From NCBI GenBank assembly GCA_018350325.1, contig JAEVLN010000003.1:207985-271984 (forward strand): DNA of 64,000 bases. The letters are read 5' to 3'. Positions 57,127 through 64,000 of the stretch are shown here, piece by piece (position 1 is the stretch's first letter; every line of letters starts with the position of its first letter). The notes under the pieces are model-generated. The model made no database searches. It was not told the DNA's origin and saw only the letters and a program-made list of their open reading frames with translations. A program made the translations under genes and the position numbers. The stretch comes from Globodera rostochiensis. Its lineage: Eukaryota; Nematoda; Chromadorea; Rhabditida; Heteroderidae.

Positions 57127-58007
57127 GGGGTGTAGTTTCAAAACACTTTCTTTATTCGCCAAAATGATGATAATCGCGGGGGGGGGGGGGATCTGGGACA
57201 AAATGAAAATAAACAGAAATATGTTATAAATTAAAAGGGGGGATTCAACGCCGGCGATGGCGGGGGGGGGGGGAAATGCTTTCCTGGGGCAATCTTTGCT
57301 TTTTCTCTTTATTGGCCAAATTATTCCAACAAATCATCTATCTGCCTAATAAAATGCCTAAGAATTTAAAGTTTTAGTTACCGAGTAGGGAACAACGCGC
57401 AAATGCCGATCCACTCAATTTTTTTCTTCGCGCAATTTAAACAATTAGAGAATTCGTGTGAAAAAAATGAAAAAATCCCCGCTTTTGGGTGCTTTTTCAC
57501 ATTTTTAAATGCTTCTTCTCATTTAAAGCTACAAAAGTTATAGGCTTTCAATTGCTGGCCCTGAAGTGTACGGCACTGAAATGATTCGCCCCAAACTAAT
57601 AGAATAAATAGAATCCATTGACGAAACATCCGGTTTAACTTTTGTGTTAGCCTGTTGTTCGTGGTTGTACTTCTTCATTTTCTTGTTTAAAATGTTCAAT
57701 TTTTATTTCACTTTTCACCTTTTATTTTCCAATTTTGCTCAGCAGCCTGATGCAATCATACCATTTGGTCAATGATTTCTGTCCCATTCGATGATTTATT
57801 TATGCATTTTTTCTTCCACTCTATTGCTGCTTGGTGAGTCACCAACCCAGCAGCACCCATTCTCAGGGCCGGGGGGGGGGCCGTGCAGGGGTCGTGTCGT
57901 TGTGTCGTTCACCCGTTGGGACCAACAAAAAGTCAGCACACAAACCATTCAGCCGCAATATATTCTGTACCGTACATATGGGAAAAATGCGATAAACGAT
58001 TGAGCAT

Positions 58008-58151
58008 ACCGTGTACACTCTTGTAATCCCACATGCGGGATTATTTTTCAATCAGAGGGTGCGGGATTATTAGAGGCCACATGCGGGATTATTTTTCAAT
58101 CAGAGGGTGCGGGATTATTAGAGGGTGCGGGATTACAAGAGTGTATACGGT
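58008..58151. repeat. Foldback hairpin element, ACCGTATT family (duplicated core)
   Basis: ACCGTGTACACTCTTGTAAT (58008-58027) against ATTACAAGAGTGTATACGGT (58132-58151): inverted ends matching at all but one position. The interior has two head-to-tail copies of CACATGCGGGATTATTTTTC + AATCAGAGGGTGCGGGATTA. It is present in unit B but absent from the equivalent place in unit A, so it inserted after the duplication (or was lost from A). Confidence 0.8.
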
Positions 58152-58287
58152 AATAGGAAAACTTATCGAGCGCTTTCACCCAGTCATTTCATTCTTTTTC
58201 AAACAAAAAAATAGACTAATTAGCAATCGTTTATATTATTGTCCAAACATCCGCTGCTGGCTGAACCCTTCTGCAACAACAACAACA

Positions 58288-59428
58288 ATGCGTGTTGAGG
58301 ACCTCAACGTGGGCGACATGGTCAACTGCAAGATGGACGCGGGGCCGATGACCGTTACGGTGAGTCGAGGAGAATTGTTCTCCAACAATTTAAAAGGTGC
58401 CCATGACTGGATTTAACAACCGTTCTTTACCGATCATTTTTTCACCCATACAGTATATACCACCATCGGTTATTTAATTAAGTGGGGGAATCCAATACAG
58501 TATACCATTAATTGGGGGGAATCCAACAGTATGTCCATTAATTGGGGGGGGGGGATCCAATACAGTATACCATTAATTGGGGGGAATCCAACAGTATGTC
58601 CATTAATTGGGGGGGGGGGGATCCAATACAGTATACCATTAATTGGGGGGAATCCAACAGTATGTCCATTAATTGGGGGGAATCCAACAGTATGTCCATT
58701 AATCCATTAATTGGGGGGAATCCAATAAAAGTAGTATACCATTAATTGGGGGGGGGGAATCCAATAAAAGTAGATACCATTAATTGGGGGGGGGGAATCC
58801 AATACAGTATGCCCATTAATTCGGTAATATTCCATTCCATTCAAGCATCGCGGCATTTACGTTGGCTACACGGCGCAAGGCGGACGGCACTCCGTCGTGC
58901 ACAACTTTTGCGGCGAGAATACTGGCAAGAAGCAGATGAAGAAGGGCGGCGGCGATGGCGGCGTGATGATCTGGTCCATGGACGTATTTGAAGAAAGTGC
59001 CAACAATGGCCATTGGTGGGTAGACAACAATTGGCCACGCTTCGGGCCGTCTCCTTACACGGGTGAGCAGATCGCACAGCGAGCGTTGAACCGCGTAAGT
59101 ATATTTTTAAAAAAACATTTAAACACATTTTTCGCATTTTGACATTTACTGCCGAAGGGGAAAAGTGCCAAATTATGTACCATTTGTTGTTTTGAAACCG
59201 AACTCTTGTAATTTCTTAATGAACAGAGCAATGGGGGGGGGGAGTTAGGAGGAAATTTCGCGCACCCCCCCCCCCCCCCCTTTTAAGGTTGGCGAACGCG
59301 ACTACCGCTTCTTGTCCCACAACTGCGAACACTTTGCGTTCTGGTGCCGTTACAACGTGGCATGGAGTCCGCAAGCCGATGACAACTTGCTGGTGCAAGT
59401 CGTGCGGCCTTTTTGCTCAATTATGTAA
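58288..59428 (+). CDS. LRAT-domain (NlpC/P60-superfamily) protein B
   Basis: Three exons: 58288-58359, 58846-59094, 59288-59428, all GT-AG. They give 153 codons plus TAA. The layout is that of copy A: MRVEDLNVGDMVNCKMD, HRGIYVGYTAQGGRHSVVHN with both histidines, GVMIWSMDVFEES, PSPYTGEQIAQRALNR and SHNCEHFAFWCRYN with the nucleophilic cysteine. Exon 2 is ten codons longer than in A, mainly in the GENTGKKQMKK loop and the WWVDNNWPRFG segment. The C-terminus is shorter (LLVQVVRPFCSIM) and lacks the hydrophobic tail of A, so the two may differ in membrane attachment. Intron 1 contains the ATTAATTGGGGG array. All catalytic residues are kept, so both copies are probably active or recently so. Confidence 0.85.
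58465..58815. repeat. ATTAATTGGGGGGAATCCAA minisatellite in LRAT-B intron 1
   Basis: About nine units of 28-42 bases alternate between CCATTAATTGGGGGGAATCC + AACAGTATGT and ATTAATTGGGGGGGGGGATC + CAATACAGTAT, with G-runs of 6 to 10. LRAT-A has a single TTAATTGGGGGG at the same place (53880-53891), so this is a local expansion inside an intron. Confidence 0.9.
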
Positions 59429-59821
59429 AGCCGGGAATGAGTGGAGGAGTTAATGAAGGATAAAGAGCAGAGAGGCGCTAAGGCAAACATCATTATAAAA
59501 TAATGCACCCACTTTTTTCGGCTCTTTAAATTGGGAAATGTGCGCAATTCGTGCCCGACACTTTTTCTTGAATGCATTCTGTTTGGTGTAGCCATATTCA
59601 AAATATGTAAAGCGATTACTACCCGTCGATGGCATTCAAATTTCAAACGATTAAATTGTTCCCATTTTGTGATCCAAAAATAATAGAAATTCATGGCATT
59701 TTCGAGTGGTGTGATGATACACTGCTGTTGTTATTGATGTTCCGATGCATTGTGTTCAGTCCCTGAAAAATGTCTAATATTCTTCGGGTAATGCAAGCGG
59801 TCGAATCCGTCCTCCCGTTGT

Positions 59822-60180
59822 GATCATCGGGTGATCAGATCAGGAAAGTTCAACGGATCACCCCGAATGGATCAGGTCAGGAAAGTTCGATGGATCACCC
59901 CGACCATGATCATCGGGTGATCAGATCAGGAAAGTTCAATGGATCACCCCGAATGGATCAGGTCAGGAAAGTTCGATGGATCACCCCGACCCTGATCATC
60001 GGGTGATCAGATCAGGAAAGTTCAATGGATCACCCCGAATGGATCAGGTCAAGAAAGTTCGATGGATCACCCCGACCCTGATCATCGGGTGATCAGATCA
60101 GGAAAGTTCAATGGATTACCCCGACCCTGATCATGGCGTGATCGTCGGGTGATCAGATCAGGAGAGGTTAATGGATCACA
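59822..60180. repeat. 86-bp tandem array of GATCA palindromes
   Basis: Four to five units: TGATCATCGGGTGATCAGAT + CAGGAAAGTTCAATGGATCA + CCCCGAATGGATCAGGTCAG, then GAAAGTTCGATGGATCACCC. Each unit holds two related half-units, so a 43-bp ancestral period is likely. The last unit is rearranged (CATGGCGTGATCGTCGGG). TGATCA words allow multiple hairpins. Confidence 0.9.
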
Positions 60181-60697
60181 TCACCGACCGACTGACTGAC
60201 TGACCATTGACCCGATGACGAACGGGGACGACGAGCTGGCAACATAACAGAAGTAGAATACTATGTATTCGATTATATGTGTATGGCCTGTAATGATGAT
60301 TATATTTCCGATCAGAAGAATTTTGTGAAAGTGTATTTTGTTCGTGTATTGCATTTAATCAGTCTAAGCTCAAAAAACTTAAGGCCAAAAATTTGGCCAT
60401 TTTTGAGGGGTTTTCTGGCCACAGTTTTGAAATATGTACATTCTTGTAAAATCTATTTTTAGAACTTGGTAAATCCTTATTTTTCGGAATCCCGACGAAA
60501 TCCGCTCGGTGAAATGTCCCCACACACATTGGCCAACCTTTGTAAACTTGGCACTTTAACGCACGCTTCAATTCTTGGATTAATTCGATCGGGATTTGTT
60601 AGGGACCCGAGCCGGGATCCTGGCCGAGAAATGTACCATATGTTCAACTTTTAGGGCATATAAATATGAGCTTTATTAAATATTCAGTGAAAGGTAT

Positions 60698-60857
60698 TGG
60701 CATTCATTCAATCGCTTTGGCATTCATTCAATCGCTTTGGCATTCATTCAATCGCTTTGGCATTCATTCAATCGCTTTGGCATTCATTCAATCGCTTTGG
60801 CATTCATTCAATCGCTTTGGCATTCATTCAATCGATTTGGCATTCATTCAATCGCTG
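60698..60857. repeat. 20-bp tandem array, 8 units
   Basis: Eight uninterrupted units of CATTCATTCAATCGCTTTGG (60701 onward in steps of exactly 20), with a single substitution in the seventh (CGATTT). The near-perfect identity indicates very recent expansion. Because 20 is not a multiple of 3, all three frames are open and encode the same Phe-Ile-Gln-Ser-Leu-Trp-His pattern. These frames are not genes. Confidence 0.97.
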
Positions 60858-61319
60858 TCTCGAGCTCGTCGCCCCGCTTCTCACAAATTTCAATAAATTT
60901 ATATATTCTTAATGTTGAAGAATTAATTATTTTCAATTTAAATTACCCGCGTATCCATTTGGTGGCTAGTATATCCGAAATGCTGAAAAATTGCTCCCTA
61001 TCTCATTATGTTTGAATTTTGTCAAATTATTATAAACTTTTTTAGTTAAATGTTTGTTTATAAATGCAATTTTTTAAAAATCAAAAGTATTGCATCATAA
61101 AAAATGTTTCAAGTAGAATATTTGGACATTGCTTTTAGTCATCCCGCCCGCCGAAAAAAAGGAAAAGCATGTCAATATTCATTGTGTGTTAAAAAAAACG
61201 TTGAAAAATCGTGAATCTTTGCTCAAAAACATAAAAATATTAAACTGATTCATCAAAAAATGGAAACTTTGGCTGTGCGTGTTAAAATATTGGGGAAAAT
61301 AACAAAAAGGGACACCGAA
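60858..61319. other. AT-rich spacer
   Basis: No feature is supported. It separates the 20-bp array from the mariner remnant and may contain the missing end of the mariner element, whose terminal inverted repeats I could not identify. Confidence 0.4.
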
Positions 61320-61740
61320 TCAATCAATAATATATTCCCCCGCATTGTTCACAATTTCCTCCCAATGCCCGGGTAGTTTTTCGATCCCTCTTTTGAAAAA
61401 AATGGGCGGTTTGGACGCGAAGAATTCGTCAAGCCAATTTTGGAGTGCCGCGGCATTTTCGAGGGTCACTCCAGAGAGGGCATTGGACAGGGACCTGAAA
61501 AGGTGGTAGTCGCTTGGAGCCACATCCGGACTATAGGGCGGATTTGGCAAAACTTCCCAGCCCAGCTCTTGGAGTGCAATTTTTGTCATGTTGGCGGTGT
61601 GTGGTCAAACGCTCTTCATCAAAGGCCGATCGCCGACCAGTGTGCGGTGTGTTTTTGAGGTCAAAAACCCCCTCCCTAAACCGCACAAACCATTTTTGTG
61701 CAGTCCTTTCATTCGTTGCACCTTCTCCGTACACGGCACA
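61320..61740 (-). pseudogene. Mariner transposase remnant with internal deletion
   Basis: The 5' part (from about 61734) encodes YGEGATNERTAQKWFVRFRE and GVFDLKNTPHTGRRS, the second helix-turn-helix and linker of mariner transposases. It then jumps, with a frame change near 61590, to TKIALQELGWEVLPNPPYSP, DVAPSDYHLFRSL and GIEKLPGHWEEIVNNAGEYI, the C-terminal end of the same protein, stopping at the usual place. A typical mariner transposase has about 345 residues. Here roughly 170 between the two parts, including the first two catalytic aspartates, are missing, while the third (in SPDVAPSDYHLF) remains. It cannot catalyse transposition. Family call is firm. Confidence 0.92.
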
Positions 61741-61856
61741 AATGTTTTGAGACGCTTCCGACGCTATTATTTTTAATTAAAAAAACAAACCACAGAAAGA
61801 ATTTTATTGTCTTTAAAATTCAAAAACTCCACTCAACAATCAGTCAGTAGTGAACA

Positions 61857-62484
61857 ATGCAAGAAAAGCGCTTGGCAATTCTTTTGGTGGTGTTTCTGTT
61901 TGCCTTTTTGGGCAAGTTTGGTGAGTCGAATTTTTATTAAATTTTTCAATTTCTTATAATATTTTTTGCATTTAAAAGGGCTGAAATGCAAAGAGGCTGC
62001 CGGATTTGACCCAGTGAATGGCACTGTCGTCAAATGCCCAACCAGCAACAACAACAACAGCCGCAACTTTTGCTTGCAGGTCGAGTGCACAACAAGTAAG
62101 TCTTGGGCAACAAATTTTAGAGCATACAAAATTAAAATTAAATTTTAAGACAATACTTTGTACCCGGTCTTCAACCGTTTTGGGTGCACCAACGCATCAG
62201 TCCGTGGAGACTGCACTGAAAAGGTGAAAGCATGGCCGGACATGGGCGGCTTTGCAATGGCGGGATGGGCATGCGAGTGCCAGACTGAGCCAACCGGTGT
62301 GGAGGAACCGTCCAACGCGAGCGGTTACAAAATTTTTTAAATTTTTAAATGTCAGAAAAATTAACATTTTTACAATTAAGCACCGCACAATGTTTGTTCG
62401 GTTAACGTGACGGTGAAGAAAAATGGCGGTGGCCGTCTGCTTGTTGGCATTGGGACCGTCATTGCTGCTGCTTGTGAATTTTAA
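61857..62484 (+). CDS. Secreted ten-cysteine protein, unrecognised (candidate effector)
   Basis: Four exons: 61857-61920, 61979-62095, 62150-62323, 62381-62484, all GT-AG. They give 152 codons plus TAA. Exon 1 encodes a signal peptide (MQEKRLAILLVVFLFAFLGK). The mature part begins GLKCKEAAGFDPVNGTVVKC and has ten cysteines (KCK, KCP, FCL, ECT, GCT, DCT, ACEC, VCS, ACE), implying up to five disulfides. It has N-glycosylation sequons (NGT, NAS, NVT) and a hydrophobic end (LLVGIGTVIAAACEF) that could act as a GPI or membrane signal, although a cysteine sits inside it. The spacing somewhat resembles nematode Ly6/three-finger-like secreted proteins, but I cannot confirm a family. It lies directly after the mariner remnant. 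Confidence 0.7.
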
Positions 62485-62976
62485 AGCATTAAAATAAACA
62501 ATTATTTCAATTTTTATATTTCAAATTTTTTCTTAATATTTTGTAAAAATAACTTTTAAAATCATTTTGTTTGTAGTGGCGGCTGTCGCCGCACTCTGAG
62601 GTGATCGGCACGTTCAAAGAAAGTGCGAGCGAATGAAAGAGAAGGAATGCGACGATTATGGACAATCCATCAAAAACATTTATTAAACACATTAATTGCA
62701 TTAATTGCTTAGCTTTGGCTTTATTATGATGAGATAAAAGCTTTGGCTTTATTATGTCGAGATTAAAAGCTATCCGTTACTTTAAATGGAGCTTTCGGAT
62801 TTTCTATAGGGTTAAAAAATAGAACCCGCCCTCTAATAATAGCCCCCCCAATTTTTTTTGTTGCAAAAAATTGGCCATAACTTTTGGATTTAAAAAAAAA
62901 TGTTTAAATTGTCTTTTCTTTTGAGCCGATTAAGCGGGCAACTGGCAAAAAGTGAAAACAGGGTAGGAGCGGTCGA
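62485..62976. other. Intergenic stretch
   Basis: AT-rich, with a direct repeat of AGCTTTGGCTTTATTATG (62710 and 62741) and a partial copy of the C-rich hairpin family around 62815-62860 (AATAGAACCCGCCCTCTAAT). No gene is supported. Confidence 0.45.
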
Positions 62977-63002
62977 ACAGAGTTCTACGTGACTCTGTTC
63001 TT
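62977..63002. repeat. Short perfect hairpin
   Basis: GAACAGAGT at 62977-62985 and ACTCTGTTC near 62993-63001 form a nine-pair stem with a seven- to eight-base loop. It lies at the border where the sequence changes abruptly from AT-rich to GC-rich coding-like DNA. Confidence 0.6.
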
Positions 63003-63003
63003 C

Positions 63004-64000
63004 CAGGTAGCAGAGATGCCAGTCATAAAGTTATCCGCGCTGGACAATACTCAACTACGGAAACGAAAACTTGCAGTGCCGCATCAAGACATCATGCTCG
63101 GCGTTGATGTTTTGCCCAGCGGATTCACACTCAGCCAATCAAAGACGGAAAATTCTGAGCGGATCAGGCCTCATCGACATGGGCCAAGAAGCGAACGTCA
63201 CCTTCATCCTCTCAGCGCACGACCAAACTGCAAGACGAACAGTCCAACCGTCAAGCAAACGACCAAATGTCCGACATCAACTCGCAGACGAACGCCGAAA
63301 AACGACGAACGGCTACCTTGCCTCCATTCAGCCAGCAATGTCCACGTCAAGAACGGCCTCGACCACCTCAACAGCCCGGAGAACCTGGAATACGGACGGC
63401 CTTCCATGCGAGACTCGGCCAACAACAAAAAGGCGGCAATTCAGCAAGGGCAGAAGCCGTCAATCGAAGTCGCACGTCACCAAAAGCACCGCGGCGCCTA
63501 CAAGTTCAGCGCCAACAAGCAGGAGCCAAACAAAATCCCCTGGAAGTCCGACCTCGCGTGTCGGAGAACCTTCCAAGAAAAATCGCCGGTTCGGGAAAAC
63601 CGAACTTCTCATCCAAAGCCATGGATCTTCAGCGGGTGCAAAGGCAACGACAAACTCTAGGCCGAGAAGCAGAAACTTAACAAAGCAGCTTGGAAGAAAC
63701 TGCGAAACGAATTCCACACTGGCTGAATGGAACTATCCGTTCCATAAGCACGCGCAGACAACCCAGCACAACTCCGGGACCAACCAGACAATCAGCATTT
63801 CCTCAGGAGCCAGCAACGAATGGGAAAAGCACCACGACGCCGTCCAGTCAAAAACAGGGATTCAGACCCGACACCCTCGACTACCGCAGTTTCAAGTTCA
63901 ACCAGCACAAACAAACATTGGAGCTGGCAAACAGTCATCGCGATCATGCTGATAAGCCTGTTGGGCTTACTCGCCTTCAAAGCTGCGTGCAGCCAACCAA
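63004..64000 (+). other. GC-rich coding-like segment, possible retroelement remnant, runs off the window
   Basis: Base composition jumps at about 63000, and two or three forward frames stay open for long distances. Frame 1 (from ATG 62989 or 63016) reads MPVIKLSALDNTQLRKRKLA then PHQDIMLGVDVLPSGF, faintly like the D-I-L-I-G-x-D...LPSGF stretch near the protease of BEL/Pao retrotransposons. It goes on as a polar Pro/Gln/Arg/Lys-rich region to a stop at 63660. After two further stops the same frame ends with WSWQTVIAIMLISLLGLLAF, a membrane helix. Frame 3 has a Gln/Pro-rich stretch (SQQCPRQERPRPPQQPGEPG). With stops and frame ambiguity it is best read as a degraded or frame-shifted element. A host gene with an exon here is the alternative. 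Confidence 0.3.

Larger units (their letters stand above)
57127..59470 (+). repeat. Segmental duplication, unit B (LRAT-B)
   Basis: Collinear with unit A: TTTCAAAACACTTTCTTTAT (57137), GATTCAACGCCGGCGATGGC (57242), AAATGCTTTCCTGGGGCAAT, a single core copy of the unit-A minisatellite (57884-57920), then LRAT-B. It differs by an inserted hairpin element (58008-58151) and an expanded ATTAATTGGGGG array in intron 1. Confidence 0.9.

Noticed and set aside
60666..61015. Three frames encoding repeated FIQSLWHSFNRFGIHSIAL
   Set aside because: A 20-bp perfect repeat read in three phases gives the same peptide in each. No promoter, signal or homology.
1..64000. CRISPR arrays, bacterial operons, rRNA or spliced-leader RNA genes
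   Set aside because: Intron-rich eukaryotic structure throughout. Tandem arrays have no spacer/repeat alternation, and I found no SL1-like GGTTTAATTACCCAAG or rRNA signature by eye.

Overview
The window is eukaryotic nuclear DNA, AT-rich, with many short introns (often 40-80 bases, GT-AG, acceptors ending in TTTCAG or TTTTAAG). The protein-coding genes I can reconstruct have animal, and specifically nematode-like, character. The mix of features suggests a tylenchid, probably plant-parasitic cyst-type nematode such as Globodera or Heterodera: small secreted cysteine-rich or signal-peptide proteins, expanded LRAT-type and BTB genes, frequent poly-G tracts, many foldback DNA elements, and several inferred GC-AG introns. 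This assignment is an inference; no rRNA or other diagnostic locus is present.

Layout. 1-5.5 kb: repeats, a terminal GPCR exon (TM7 with NPYLYG) and two weak exon-like stretches. 5.9-8.5 kb: the broken N-terminal part of a Helitron-type replication protein, interrupted by a complete hAT-like non-autonomous element with a perfect 8-bp target duplication. 8.6-10.0 kb: degenerate satellite. 10.1-10.85 kb: a second element with hAT-like ends. 11.6-12.8 kb (+): a five-exon mitochondrial protein, probably ATP synthase coupling factor 6. 13.4-17.7 kb (-): a 16-exon adiponectin-receptor (PAQR) gene. 22.7-26.6 kb: two homologous BTB-domain genes, tail to tail; the minus-strand copy has lost its start codon. 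28.1-31.6 kb (+): an 8-exon Phafin (PH + FYVE) gene. 33.6-38.4 kb (-): a 16-exon rhodopsin-family GPCR. 38.4-50.4 kb: about 12 kb without a convincing gene, filled with G-runs, microsatellite and MITE-like hairpins. 50.5-51.1 kb (+): a small secreted protein with a duplicated exon start. 51.9-59.5 kb: a direct segmental duplication carrying two LRAT-domain genes. 59.8-60.9 kb: two tandem arrays. 61.3-61.7 kb (-): an internally deleted mariner transposase. 61.9-62.5 kb (+): a secreted ten-cysteine protein. 63.0-64.0 kb: a GC-rich coding-like stretch, possibly a retroelement remnant, running off the window.

The genes do not form a pathway. Phafin (endosomal PI3P reader), PAQR (membrane lipid homeostasis) and coupling factor 6 (respiration) are housekeeping genes. 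The GPCR is probably a peptide or amine receptor. The LRAT, BTB and secreted genes form a younger, rearranging layer. The most informative signals are structural: the LRAT tandem duplication, in which each copy grew a different minisatellite; the inverted BTB pair, whose plus copy has its last exon enclosed by a 20-bp inverted repeat; the hAT insertion into a Helitron; and several families of hairpin elements sharing exact terminal motifs. All gene models are hand-spliced. For the seven complete models (probable F6, PAQR, BTB-1, Phafin, GPCR and the two LRAT genes) the summed exon length is an exact multiple of three.
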